Assembly (NCBI RefSeq): GCF_030272615.1
Contig: NC_081413.1
Span: forward strand, 601,958,709-602,022,708
Origin: Cryptomeria japonica
Lineage: Eukaryota > Streptophyta > Pinopsida > Cupressales > Cupressaceae
Reading direction: 5' to 3'
Length of the DNA stretch: 64,000 nt
In this document: positions 25,831 through 38,970 of the stretch, in pieces
Layout: every line of letters begins with the position of its first letter
Numbering within the stretch: the first letter of the stretch is position 1
The notes under the pieces: model-generated
Told to the model about the DNA's origin: nothing
What the model saw: only the letters and a program-made list of their open reading frames with translations
Database searches by the model: none
Translations under genes and position numbers: made by a program

Positions 25831-26839
25831 TCCTTAGTAATTAAGCTTTAGGAATCCTTAATTATACAACTTCTTCTCATGGGAATATTGTAGGTAGGAC
25901 TAATGCTAACAAATCTCATGCACAAAGTAGGGAAATTTAAATGCAAAAACTAGAAATTGTAATTAAACAATACATTTTTTTGTAAAAGTGATTGATTAAT
26001 AAATTAATTAAGCAATTTTAATTGTGAATTTGAATGATAAATGTCTCTATATCATAGCATAACATGTCATAAATATTAGATCTAAAAATAGACTTAAAAA
26101 ATTATGCAAGCCACAAGGTAATTTTAGAATTATAAATTAGGGATCTTGTGAGTTTAACTTCTAAACTTATGTAATTCAATTGAAAATGAGATCTATGAGT
26201 GCAAATATGAATTTTAAAATTTCTTAACAATTAGATCTAAGACAATAAATCAAAATTATGTAACTCACAAGTTTAATTTTAGAATTATAAATTAGGTTTT
26301 TTATGAATTTAACCTCTAAATTTATGTAATTCAATTGAAAATAAAACTTTTGGGCACAAATTTGAATTTGAAAATGCATGTAAATCAGATCTGAGATCAC
26401 AAATAAAAATTAAGGTGTAAGTAGTTGGGTTCACCAAAATATAATGGTGATTTAAATTAGGATTAGGGTTAAATTAAGATAATAAAACCTCTAAATGACC
26501 TAATTAATCATTACATTAATGAGGAGATGGAATCTAATAGATCTATCCTTGAAAGACTAAGATTCTGATAAGATTTGAGGCTCCTTTTGATAGGGATTTC
26601 TCCTTCTTAAATTGAATTGATTTGATTGTTGATGATTAGGGAAAAATAGGTGATAAATGAAGTATTCTGACAGAAACAGTAAGATAAAAATGTTGCAAAA
26701 AATCACTAACTTGGATCTGAGTAGAAGAATATGTTTCAGAATTGTTCCTAGAAGTTTGGGCTGATTTTTCAAGACCAGGTAGTACCAATTCATCATGGTC
26801 CTCTAAATTTCTCGTCATCAAATGCTGAACCTAGTCATC

Positions 26840-27646
26840 TTTGTGATTTCTATCAATCCTCTTGATTACATCTCTATACCTATTCTTGCACATAGAGAGA
26901 AAGGAAAAATTATTGGGAATAGGGATTTGCCAGAGGTCAAACCCCGGTTTCAAAATTAACCATGAAATTGAATTGATAAATGTAAATGAAAGACTAGTAA
27001 AATAATTTTCTTTTTAGGGAAAGACTAAAACATACCTTAATGAAGTTTTGTTTGTCTCTACAAAGGAATTAGGGTTTCATGTAGGTTGTCTTCATAAAAC
27101 ATAGATCATGAATGCCATCTCCAATGCTTGAATCTTGACTTCACTTGTGCTCTAATTCTTGATGAAAGACCGATTTCTTGCTCACTTGAATTTTCTATAA
27201 TGTAATTGAGATCTTGAATGAGGTTAGCAATTAAATTTGGGTAAAAATGAGAAGGATAGATCTCCTTTTATACTTTCTTGTCGAAAATAAAATAAAATTT
27301 CTGCAAAAGGCTTACATGGGGCTAGTTTTACCACTCACCAAAGATAACCATTATAGGGGGGAAATTTGGGGCTAATTTAAAAGGCCTAGGGTGTATATGC
27401 CTTGTTCCTAATTTAGGACTAGGACATGGTACATCCTGGTTCTGATTTGGGACTAGGGCCTAGTATGTCTTGGTTTTAGAAATCAGGACTCCAAACTGGG
27501 GGTTAAGATAGAAAATTGATGTAAATGTGAAGTAGATGGGTGGTGTGAGTAGAATTAGTATTGAAACAAGGCCTTAGAAGAAAGAACACCAAAGTGAAGC
27601 CTAAGTGAGGACAAAATTGTAAGCTAGTATAATTTAGGATGCTACA
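26840..27646 (-). repeat. Probable 5' LTR upstream of the decayed gag
   Basis: The right edge reads AATTTAGGATGCTACA, i.e. TGTAGCATCCTAAATT on the minus strand. This is the same start as the LTR edges at 49968 and 59188. Its position upstream of the minus-strand gag fits a 5' LTR. The inner edge and PBS could not be located, so the left coordinate is approximate. Confidence 0.4.
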
Positions 27647-28290
27647 CATACAAAAAACCCTTCCTTCTACTAGTCCAAGTGAATCTACCAAGTGAATAAT
27701 ATATTAAAAGTCTAGAAGAAACAATAATATAATCCTTTACACAAAAATCTCGTTCCATTTTTTTCTTTTTCATTACAACAATAATAGAAAACAATAGAGA
27801 ATGAATATTTTCTAATACATATAGACATTATTTTTTTCTTTTAAAATTTCATCTGATCTATTTCTAATATTGATAATACTTTTGTAAAACAATAATAAAC
27901 AACACGATGATATTTCTTATATAATTACTAGTGGCAGTTGTAGAAACAACACTAAAAAATATAATTACATTTAAAATTATAACTCCTAGTAACAAATTTA
28001 CAACAAGACTACAATTTGAGAAATGTTGAGTGACATTAATCTCCAAATGAAAGAAGCTTGAGCTCTCCCAATGATTTGGACACGCATACATTCTTTCAAG
28101 GAAGGATTTGTTTCCAAGACCAATCAGAGCTCAACTCCAAACCATAGGATTGTAATTCAATCCACCCCTAAGATAGGGGCCACATGATAAACAATGAAAT
28201 ATTTAAAAATTATAACAAAAAACATCACATTGAAAAACACATTAAATCACAAGCAAAGACATCTGTAGACCTAGGGATGATCCAATATAA

Positions 28291-28310
28291 TGGTGCTCTC
28301 AAGAGCACCA
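28291..28310. repeat. Perfect 9-bp-stem hairpin
   Basis: TGGTGCTCT-CA-AGAGCACCA. It is isolated, with no adjacent T-run or gene to suggest a function. Confidence 0.7.
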
Positions 28311-30331
28311 CATGGAGAGGGAGCAATGTTATGGGAAAATGAATATAGAATTTGCTGTATCTCTTTCTCATAGCATAGTTCACAATAAAATACACATTTC
28401 TCCTTCACAAGCCACAACCCCTCATAGTTTCCAATTTTAACAAGATAAGAATTAATGGTAATTGTACACTAATTTTTTTCCCATGATAACCCTAGTCACT
28501 GTACATTGATACATAGGGGGCTCACAATCAACTTGGAGAGCCTACCTCGTAATGATTTTCCCACATTCAACAAAAAATTACACTATTACATTCAACAAAA
28601 AAATTACAACAATCTTAAAAATGCATATGAACAAAAAATTTACAAACATGTTCTAGCACTATTGACATATAAAATCATTCATACATTTTTCATTCTAAAC
28701 CATAACTAATTTTTTTAATACATACCTTATTAATCTTTTCCAAGCAATGAGTCAAGAAGCTTGGTGAGAATCCTTTCAATTCCTTCTAGCTATTTTTGAG
28801 TTAGCAAAAATTCTTCACTCACTGACCTCTTCCAAACTTAGAAAATTTCTTTAAAATATCCCAAAAGAGTCCGCTTCCAAGTTTAGAGGAAATTATTAAT
28901 AGAAAAGAGAAACCCTTCATCCTTGATTGTGGAGGTGATAAATACATCACCTCCAATTAGATCTTGCACTAACCCTAAATCTCACATTATTAAGACACCT
29001 ATTTTAATTAATAACATCCCAAGTGTCTCCACTTGGGAGATTCTCTTACAATAGATATCTCCATGTGTAGTCACCCTTGATGAGTCATGGAGGACCATAT
29101 CTTTTATCAAAAAACCCAAAACCAACTTTGAGGATGGGATGAAGTGGTCACAGGCCTCCCAACCATCATCAAAATTTGTAGCCACTTGAAAAATGTGGTA
29201 AAAAAATGGTTTTATAAAAATTTAAATACACTCTAAAATAACCTTAAATCATAGTCCTATGACCTAAGGTCTTAAATATAATAAAAAAAGGAAAAATTCC
29301 CACTTTAAATCATTTCAAAATATTAAGAAATTTCTCAAAATAAAACTTAATTGACCATTCTTTACACACACAAAGATTAACACATTTAAATAGTAAAACA
29401 TTAATTTCAAAAAATAAAATCACAATAATTCCACACCACTTATGAAATATTTTTTATATTTAAGTATCAATTACCACATTATATGTGAACTTGGTCCCTA
29501 AATATGGGACTGATGTTAGCTAAAATGATTAAACACAATTTGGTTTACCGTATCAGCCTTCATTCCCATTGAAAATAAACTTGCACACTAAATGGTAATT
29601 GTTAAGCCATTAAAAAGATAATCATAGCCGAATCATTATGAAATAATGTATTAACATTTATAACAAAATTAATCAAACACTTATATTTGATAATTTCATT
29701 GATCAACACAATATCATTTCATTCTCTTTGAATCAAGTTTTATTAACATTTCAAATCATAATTTTCATCACTCATGTGGAATAACCATTATCAATATATC
29801 ATAGTTTAATTCACAATAAACTCTCATACAAATAAATTTCACATGATAAATCATCAGTTGTAAAGATAGAATAAACTATAAACAAAATGAATCATGTTCA
29901 TAGTTTATCATTAGCTAAAATAACTAGTAAGAACAATGAACCACAACATAGTACTGTCAAGATGTCCACAAACAATTCATAAAATTACAACTCAAAGATC
30001 ATAACAATAGCATAAGGATGATATGGTATTAATTCACAAAAAGTAGGGTCTTGCACAAGCATTATTGGCACATAAGGACACATCAAAAGGTTTTATACTA
30101 ACTGATAAAGCATTGGGTTAAGATATGAACATAAGGAAATATGTAAAATATGAGTCTTAATAATAACATTATTTATATTGTCATCGAGGAAGTATTCATT
30201 AATGTATTGAAAAAATCTTTGGAATAGATAATTTGATAATAGTGTAGAATGAATAAAACATATAGATCAAGTTTTGTCTAGGTGTCAAATTTCTTACAAT
30301 TTAAAATTCAAACTACGAATTACGTCTTGTC

Positions 30332-30419
30332 CTACACAAGGAATGCAAAAATTTAAAATACAACCAATATTTTATCTACACAAGGAATGCAAAAATTTAA
30401 AATACAACCAATATTTTAT
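30332..30419. repeat. Perfect 44-bp tandem duplication
   Basis: CTACACAAGGAATGCAAAAA starts at 30332 and again at 30376. The two units look identical, so the event is recent. Confidence 0.92.
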
Positions 30420-31759
30420 CTTCTAAATCTTCCCATCTCAAAATTACAAACCTATCTACATTTTGTAACTTCGAATAATCATGGAATTTTTACCAACTTG
30501 ACACGAAAGAAGCCCAAACACAAATTTTATAAATATTGCTAAATAAAGATCAACCAATAGTATTGCGTGGAGAATACTTCAAATGATAAGATATCAGAAA
30601 GTTTATAATATTAAATTTTAACACTTGCAACTAAACCTCTTTACCAAAAAAATCCTAAATTCAACCCACTTTACCAATACAACAATAGACATATAATATA
30701 AATCTGTTTGAATATTATTCCTAAACTAAAATAAATTATAAACTTGATGAAATTCAATGAAAAACAAGAATGCCACATATATGAAAATGGGATACAATGA
30801 ATCTCAACAATTAATAGTTTCTTTCAAGCATCAACTTGAGGATAGTAAATTTGAAGACTTGAATCACTGAAACAATGATCTTGTGCATGTCTAGATAAGT
30901 TGTAGGGAAGTAGGTCACTTGGATGACCTCTCTTTTACCCAAAAATCTCATCATCATAACTTTACGTACATATCTCAATTATTCAATTTAAAAAAATCTA
31001 TATTTCGATACTTTAACAAATATGAACCAATACATTTCTTAAATGTATTAACTATTGTACTAGTTCTTGAATTCTATTTTGCTTTGTCTTCAAACTTTCC
31101 TTTTCACATCTCCCTTCTCAATCTTTAATGGATTCCTTGAAATGTGATAATGAGAAGGGGAGGGAAGCCATCCTTTCTTTAAGATAATTGTCCCCCTTAA
31201 TAAATTTTACTTGGTAATTCTTTTACAAATGAATCGCCTTTTAAAAAGATAAAACAATCTTCAACTTTACTTAACATGTAGTCGAATGTGTTAAAACACT
31301 TTCCAACAAATTGATCACGAAATATTATATACTATGTTTAAAATATGTGTACCTCTCTTGCCAACACCTATATTTCACATCAGGATGCATATTCCCAACA
31401 TTCTATGATTGGGTCAGCATATTTAAAGCTAATTGTACAAAACAATTCAAAACATTTTAAATGTTTACAGAAGACAACTGCATAAGATTAGATTTTCATT
31501 GCCCAAAGATTTCCACCTTGTTGTTAGGCCCACCACTTTTTTTGATTCATTGAATTACAATCACTTGCCAACCGATCGAATACATCAGACAGTGGATGAC
31601 AGAACGGAGGACAAATTTTGCACTCCAAGATAGCCGTATGATGCAACAATGGGCATCCCTGCGAATATTTTATGTTTACTTTCATTTGCAGACTTCTTCC
31701 ATGGGGGATAGATGGAATAAAAATGTTTTCTTACATGTGGCTATATAGTTTTTTTACTA

Positions 31760-31992
31760 TTTTGCTTGATCAATTGTTGCTTTTGCTTGATCAATTGTTG
31801 CTTATTGGAGTTCCCAACATATCTTTATCTGTAGTAGAATAAAATGACAGCGATTAGAAACTATCGAATTGTCTAAAGCCATCAGCAAGTGGGAAGAAAA
31901 GTAGAAAAACAATGGAGAAAAACATTTATTTGTTTCTTTTAAGACTTCAGTACTCAAGTTTTTGTTTCTTTTAAGACTTCAGTACTCAAGTC
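31760..31992. repeat. Two short tandem duplications (21 bp and 32 bp)
   Basis: TTGCTTGATCAATTGTTGC is repeated with a 21-bp period near 31760-31801. TTTCTTTTAAGACTTCAGT is repeated with a 32-bp period near 31929-31992. Confidence 0.85.
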
Positions 31993-33376
31993 TATTAATG
32001 AGTAGGGTAATTTAACATTTATCTTAGGTATCATTAAATGCTAACAATTAATTTGAGATCAGTAGTCAAAATAAAGTCAATAGATTTTAATTAGTGGTTA
32101 GGTGGGTGGTGGGGTATCTCATGATATCAAAATAATAATAATAATAAATTGAAGAATTAAGTATTGTCATCTATTAAAGTATCAATGGAAAAATTTTAAT
32201 AGTGCATTTCAATTTTCTTCTTAAAGATTGAAAATTTGAAGCAGAGGTAAATTTTAAATTACCACTTTCTAAGATTCCTTTTCATTCAATCTGTTCACAA
32301 ATTATCAATATTACCACATCACATTCCAAAACTCAAAAACATAACCATCACATCAAATTGAGAACCAATTCTGAAATATGACAGAATTAGTATATACCAA
32401 TTGCCCCTATTAATTTATTCTTCATTATAAAAATATTATTAAAAAAACAAAATTAGAAGAATCTTTTGTTATCTTATAAGTTTTCTTAACCATTTATTCA
32501 CATTTACTTTTCTGAAAACTCAGTATTACTTTAAGAAAAGTTAGAATGGAATTTCTCCATTTCAAACTTTATAAGGACTAAATGAATGTGAGAGAATAAG
32601 ATCCCAGTAACATTAAAATCACGTTTTTCCAACTCTAAATTCATTGTATGAGAGTGCAATTTTAACTACAATTTTGTGATTTTACAATTTTTAAAACTGT
32701 TATTTGACAATTACTATATGAAAGGTGGACCATTTTTATGTAATTATTTGCTACTGGTGAATTAATTATTATAGGAATGGTGGACCAATTTCAATTATTA
32801 CATGACTCTTAAATTAAGATTCAATTTTTAAATTTGAGTCAAAATAATTGAATCAATTATTTTTAATAAATTTATCTTCATAGTCAAATAATTTACTGAT
32901 TGATGATGATAATTCTTCACAAAGATGAACAATTTATAATTGAATTCTATTAAGACATCGTTGAAAACATATCTCCTACTAATGATGATCCCTAAATTGT
33001 TTGGCCCACAATTGAAAATACCAAATTGCAGAACAATACAAATAAGACGTGGACAAGAACTGGCTGTTAATGTCGCGTGACTAAAACCTGAAAAACTTTT
33101 CGTGCAAGAGTATGATTAGTTTGAAGGTCCACCATATGTTGAAAATATCTAAAAGTTTATACTTAGCTATGGAATCGCCATCACACTATAAAATATTTGA
33201 AAGTCGACATTATTGCAATGTGGCTTCCACTGTTAGAAGATTGAAAGTAACAAGTTGAGACATTATTCACAACATTACGAATCTTGTGTAATTAACGTAT
33301 CGAAATAACATGTCTTTTTGCTTGTTCGGCGTTGGACCATGTGCTGTTTCCTTCCACCACTTTGTTAACGTTTGGG

Positions 33377-33386
33377 CTATAAAAAC
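33377..33386 (+). promoter_or_regulatory. Laccase TATA box
   Basis: CTATAAAAAC lies 80 bp upstream of the laccase ATG, implying a transcript start near 33410 and a short 5' UTR. No other upstream element is claimed. Confidence 0.6.
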
Positions 33387-33459
33387 CACCTAAGCAAGCA
33401 GTCTTGACAAGGTAAAATTTAGTTTGAGCTTTCCATATTGAAAGAGTTTGCAGATTCAG

Positions 33460-36400
33460 ATGAGCGGCACTTTAGCTGTTTGTAATTCATTAATGATGTC
33501 AAACCTTCACTCGGCAAGGTTTATGGTAGTGCTGTTTACCTGCATCGTCTTACTTGATTCTCTAGCATGGGCAAACCTGCATACCTACAAATTCGTTGTA
33601 AGTAGATTTTTACATGATTGTGCTTTTCCATAAATTACAAATTGATTATCAGCTATTGAAGAATTTGATAATTCCTTTTACAAACTGTTTTTCATTCATT
33701 GATTATATGGAGAATCCAGGGCACAGCTGTATATGTTGGAAGTAAACTCAACTACCTCCCCACCGAACCTATCATGCCATATCTCCTCCGTATGCATAGC
33801 CAATCTGTAGACATGACCACACAAAGATTGAAGCAGATTTTGCTTGGATTCAAATGGATTTTCCGTACTCCTCCAACCTGATCTCTATCAGATCAACAAA
33901 TTTGACATTAACTTTTACAGTCTGACCAGTGTCACATCTGCATACTTGCACAGATTATGGGTGTTAAGAAATATGTTATTTTATCCCTCTCAACTGATGC
34001 ATAGTTTTCTATATAATGTATACCTATGTATTTTGTTATTCACTCTCTTCTGAGAGTCCAGCTCCATAGAGCTGTTAGTATTAAGAAGTTCAGTCTGAAT
34101 GTATGAAAGTTGTAAAAGTTTGTAATCAGATCTGAAAGTTATTAGAGAAGCAGATCAGACAATACATGTAATCTTTTTATTTAATGCAAACTGTGTTTGT
34201 CTGTTTATTCTGCTCCCCTGTTTCCTTCAGTATACACAAGTACAGTCCAAACCATATTTCTATTTAGGAGTTCTAACGCAAGAAACAAAATTTGTTATTG
34301 ATTGTCACAGCTTGAAGAGACAAATCTTACTCGGCTATGTGAGAATTATACCATAGTCACTGTGAATGGACTGCTTCCAGGTCCAACTCTGCATGTTCGA
34401 AATGGTGACACACTTAATGTTACAGTTTATAACAAAGCCAAGCACAACGCCACCATCCACTGGTAGATATATTTCTTGTAGACTGTCAATTTCATTCCTG
34501 ATTCCAAACTCTTTAACGAAGAATTTGATTTTTCAGGCATGGAGTGAGACAGATTCGCACAGCATGGGCTGATGGACCTGGGTATATTACACAGTGCCCC
34601 ATCCAACCAGGGGGGAAATTTACATATACATTCACCATTATTGATCAGGAAGGAACGTTATGGTGGCATGCCCATGTGTCATGGCTACGTGCAACAGTTC
34701 ATGGAGCTATGGTTATCTATCCAAAGAGGGGAAGCCCTTACCCATTTACCCACCCACATGCCGAGTTTCCTATAGTGTTAGGTAATGAAAAGTAGAACCT
34801 TATACAAGATATCATATTTATTCATCGATCTAGCTTAGATGAGTCTCTTGATCATATTTATTCATCAATATAGCTTACATGAATCTCTCAATCATTCTCT
34901 AGCTATTAAGATTCACATTATAAAAATATAATACCGGAAAAGCATTTTCATTGATGTGCTAAAGTAACATCTAAAATATTTGTAATTTTATTTTTTTAAC
35001 ATATTCTCTATCATATTTTTTAATATGAAAATAATTTAAAAATTTATACACCATAGACCTCCATCATTCTCAAACCCATACACCTTTATTCCTTCCCCAC
35101 CTAATTTCCAAACATAATATTACAATACTATCACTTCAATAGGTCATGGAATCATTAGTGTAGGTTACTTGATACCAATTCATATGCATTCCATTTCCGA
35201 GTGTTATGATTATACGACGCATAACTGCTTTAGAAAAGTTTCTTGTCTATTATTATTCTGAAAAAAGTATGCCTAATATTTTACCAAATGGAATCTTGAT
35301 ATATGTTACGCTAACTACAAGTTTAAAATTGAAACAACAATGGTTCCAGTTGTACATAGCACTGCTTATCTGTTAAACGTGGGTGGTTTTGAATGGGAAA
35401 TTTGATTATGATTCATAGTTTTCCATCTTTTAGACTTTTCTCTTGTATTACCACAATGGATTGTCCTTGCATTTCGTAATGACACTCATTGTTTGAGTGA
35501 AAAACTAAAATTGAACAGGGGAGTGGTGGAACAGTGATCCCATCGAAGTCGAAGAGGAAGCAAAACTGAGTGGAGGTGCACCGAATGTTTCAGACGCTTT
35601 TACTGTAAATGGACAGCCAGGAGACCTCTATAACTGCTCAAGCTCAGGTACCAATTTTTATTTTCATTCAATTGAGTACAACTATTCTTTTGATTCTCCG
35701 TAGATGGGTAACCCATTAGTAAGACTCAGATCGAATAAAAATGAATAATCATAGGCAGTCACTATGAATATAACTAAGGATCACCCTATTTGGTTTCTTA
35801 CTAATCAAAATCAAGATTGCAATCGACTGTAATGGAACTTTTTTGTATGCAGAAACAACAAAGTTCTCTGTACGGAAGGGAAAAACCTATCTTCTTCGCA
35901 TCGTCAATGCTGCAGTCAATAATCACCTCTTTTTCAGGATCGCGTCACACAATCTGACAGTGGTAGCCGTGGATGCCTCCTACACAAAGCCATACACAAC
36001 AGACATTCTGGTTTTATCATCTGGTCAGACTGCAGACGTTATTCTCACAGCCAATCAATCGAAAGCCAAATATTATATGGCCGCCAAATTATACACTACT
36101 CAAGGATTTTATGATAACACCACAACAACCGCTATTCTAAGCTACAGGGGCTCTAATTCATCTGCGACTCCAATCCTTCCAGACCTTCCAGAATACAACG
36201 ACACTGCAACTGTGACCAACTTTAGCCGAGCCTTGCGAAGCTTGGCTTCACAGGAGCATCCGGTGGACGTTCCCCAAACCATAGACGACAGTAGCCTGAT
36301 AACCGTAGGACTCGGTTTAATTCCTTGTGAAACAAGTGGTAACTGTAGCGGCCCTAACAATACCAGAGTGAGTGCCAGTATGAACAATATATCTTTTGTG

Positions 36401-37009
36401 CTACCAGATATCGCCGTTCTGCAAGCTTATTACTTCAATATATCAGATGTCTATAACACTGATTTTCCTTCCAATCCACCCATTGAGTATAATTATAATG
36501 GCGATGTAGACAAAACTCTGTGGGCGCCAATTTCTGGAACGAGGGTGAAAGTGATTGAATATAATGCCACAGTTCAGATTGTGTTCCAGGCAACGAATAT
36601 CTTCCAAGCAGACAACCATCCAATGCATATTCATGGATATGACTTTTATGTTGTAGGAGAGGGTTTTGTTAATTATGATAATGAAACAGATCCGAGTTCT
36701 TTCAATCTGGTCGATCCGCCTCAACGAAATACTGTAGGGGTTCCTGTCAATGGATGGTCTGCTATCAGATTCAAAGCTAACAATCCAGGTAATAAACAGA
36801 GTAACAATTCTCTCATGATTATACGGCTTGAAATTGAAAATATGTATGGAGTAGTGAAGGGTTGTTTGCTTTGTGCAGGTGTTTGGTTCGTACATTGTCA
36901 CTTTGATGATCATGTAACATGGGGGCTGAGCATGGTGTTTCTAGTGAAGAACGGTCCCACTGAGTCGGAGAGTTTGAAGGCTCCTCCTAATAACCTCCCG
37001 GAATGCTAG
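33460..37009 (+). CDS. Laccase (plant multicopper oxidase), six exons
   Basis: Exons: 33460-33597, 34311-34462, 34537-34781, 35519-35647, 35853-36788 and 36879-37009. All introns are GT-AG, and the exons sum to 1731 nt (576 aa plus TAG), the usual plant laccase length and five-intron plan. The N-terminus has a hydrophobic signal peptide ([18 protein letters not shown]) ahead of NLHTYKF, so the protein is probably secreted to the cell wall. All copper-ligand blocks are present: IHWHGVRQ (exons 2-3), [15 protein letters not shown] (exon 3), [16 protein letters not shown] (exon 5) and [14 protein letters not shown] (exon 6). Many N-x-S/T sites suggest glycosylation. The family oxidises phenolics and monolignols with O2 (EC 1.10.3.2), typically in lignification; the substrate here is inferred. 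The start is the first ATG before the signal peptide. No stop or frameshift is seen. The last intron is 90 nt and open in frame. Confidence 0.93.
35901..35921 (+). promoter_or_regulatory. Degenerate miR397-type target site in laccase
   Basis: This stretch encodes the VNAAVN part of [13 protein letters not shown], which in other plant laccases (usually INAALN) is the miR397 pairing site. Compared with the canonical site from memory, it has two G:U-type changes and two mismatches, opposite miRNA positions 2 and 8. Pairing with a canonical miR397 would be weakened. A lineage-specific miR397 variant could compensate. Confidence 0.4.
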
Positions 37010-37254
37010 AGCAAATTATAGTATCAGAAATTTAATTTTGGCGTTGTTCACCATGATATACTGTGGATTTTCTTTAGAGACGATGTATTAGGACATAAAG
37101 CATTTGTTTGTCCATCCTTACGATTTAGTAAGTGATGTTTGGTATCAAAGAGAAAAAACGTTTAACCAATTTACTATCTGTTTATGACATTTTGAATTTC
37201 ATTGTGTGAGCTTTTTTGCATTAATGTTTTGGATGATCTATCATTTTTCTCTTT

Positions 37255-37345
37255 GTGCTCTCGACTTTCATCGTGATGATGGATCACATAGTGTGATCCG
37301 AAATGTTGATGCAATAAAGCACACACAATCAAATCCAGAAGCTCA
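37255..37345 (+). repeat. Dispersed hairpin repeat, copy 2
   Basis: Contains GATGATGGATCAC-ATAGT-GTGATCCGAAA, a 7-bp stem matching the inverted copy near 470-556. It lies about 250 bp past the laccase stop. Confidence 0.5.
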
Positions 37346-37548
37346 TAGACATACTAGTGGATTACGGAAATCTACTGATTTTAAATCGATTGTCTGGTGA
37401 AAGAATATTTTGTTTGCATTTTCTAAGATTATAAAATACAATTATGGTATGAGGATATCTGATGAGCATTTTAAGATAATAATAAGTTATTCAAATATTA
37501 TTTTCAATATAAATTTATAGTACCATACCTTTAAAAATGTGAGAATTT

Positions 37549-38187
37549 TGATAAAGAGAACCAATATAAATAAAAAAATCTACAAGTTGGTTTAAGTTAC
37601 GATATTTAGCTTTACAATAGATCATTAAGAGGTCACAATGAATGCAATTGGGTATAGCATGTTTATATGCTTATTATTTATAAGATAGATGATGAATAAT
37701 TGTGCATATCATAATATACAAGGATAAGGACAATTTAATTTATATAAAAAATATATATAATTTATAAAGAGAACCAATATAAATAAAAAAAATCTACAAG
37801 TTGGTTTAAGTTACGATATTTAGCTTTACAATAGATCATTAAGAGGTCACAAAGAATGCAATTGGGTATAGCATGTTTATATACTTATTATTTATAAATA
37901 GATGATGAATAATTGAGCATATCATAATATACAAGGATAAGGACAATTTAATTTATATAATATATATATATAATTTATAAAGAGAACCAATATAAATTAA
38001 AAAAATCTACAAGTTGGTTTAAGTTACGATATTTAGCTTTACAATAGATCATTAAGAGGTCACAATGAATGCAATTGGGTATAGCATGTTTATATTCTTA
38101 TTATTTATAAGATAGATGATGAATAATTGAGCATATCATAGTATAAAAGGATAAGGACAATTTAATTTATATAAAAAATATATCAAG
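37549..38187. repeat. 213-bp tandem repeat, three copies
   Basis: The GAGAACCAATATAAAT start falls at 37556, 37769 and 37982, an exact 213-bp period. Each unit contains GTTGGTTTAAGTTACGATAT, AAGAGGTCACAA and an AT-rich end with TATATAT variation. The copies differ at only a few sites. Confidence 0.93.
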
Positions 38188-38255
38188 TTACATAAAATAT
38201 ATAAAACAATTATAATTAATCTATTTATAGATCAAAGGATATATGTTATATGTTA

Positions 38256-38425
38256 TGGAGTATGGTGTTTCTAGTGAAGAATGGTCCCATTGAGTTTGAA
38301 AGTTTAAAGGCTCCTTCTCATAACCTCCTAGATAATCATGTTATAAATTTAATTTTGGTGTTGTTCACCATAAATGTACCATGGATTTCCTTTAGAAATG
38401 ATGTGTTAAGGACATGATGCATTCA
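38256..38425 (+). pseudogene. Duplicated 3' end of the laccase gene
   Basis: ATGGTGTTTCTAGTGAAGAA and the following [19 protein letters not shown] correspond to laccase exon 6 from about 36931 ([19 protein letters not shown]). The match continues through the 3' UTR (TTTAATTTTGG, GTTGTTCACC, GATTT-CTTTAGA). The copper-binding part is absent and the stop position is lost, so this is a non-functional segmental duplicate. Confidence 0.88.
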
Positions 38426-38689
38426 TTTCTCTTAATATAAGTAAAATATTATCAAAACCTAATACAAGTAAAATTAATTTTAATTGATCTAAATTAATTT
38501 TGAATTAAAAATATTTTCAAACATTTGATTTAATTTTATATAGTTGATTTTTTTTAATTAATTTTATTAGAAATTCAATTATGATTCAAATAAAATATAA
38601 TCATAATAAGAATGAATTATTTTTGAAAAAAAAAATAATGTTTCAAAATTTAAATAATTATGAAATTAGAAAAACAAAAAATAAAAAAT

Positions 38690-38970
38690 AAAAAATTATA
38701 ATCTCATACCATAAATAATGTCAAAATTTTGATAAAAGGGATTCATATAAAAAAAAAAATACACAGGTAGGTTTAAGTTACTATATTTAACTATAAAATA
38801 GATTATTAAGAGGTCATGTGAATGCAATAAGGTATAGCATCTTTAGGTACTACTTTTTTATAAGATAGATGATGAATAATTAACCACATGTTATAATATA
38901 CAAGGATAAAGACATTATTTAATGTATATAGAACATATATCTAGGTACATAAAATAGATGACAAATTTAT
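38690..38970. repeat. Diverged fourth copy of the 213-bp unit
   Basis: TTTTGATAAAAGGGATTCATAT, GTAGGTTTAAGTTACTATAT, TTAAGAGGTCA and AGATAGATGATGAATAATT match the 213-bp unit at lower similarity. It lies downstream of the duplicated laccase end in the same order as the array downstream of the real gene. Confidence 0.75.

Larger units (their letters stand above)
27650..33370. other. Long AT-rich non-coding stretch
   Basis: Only short, low-complexity open frames. It contains an 18-bp inverted repeat at 28291-28310, tandem duplications at 30332, 31760 and 31929, and an ATA run near 32133-32146. The last several hundred bases form the laccase upstream region. Confidence 0.5.

Noticed and set aside
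28982-29185. 67-codon minus-strand frame starting MATNFDDGWEACDHF
   Set aside because: Short, isolated, with no recognisable motif or neighbouring exon support.
33448-33459. Upstream extension of the laccase start
   Set aside because: It relies on a TTG codon; ATG 33460 is the first ATG and precedes a good signal peptide.
33699-34053. Extra exons in laccase intron 1
   Set aside because: Short frames with no laccase similarity; exons 1 and 2 join in phase without them.
37549-38187. CRISPR-like array
   Set aside because: Units are 213 bp in direct tandem with no spacers, in plant nuclear DNA.
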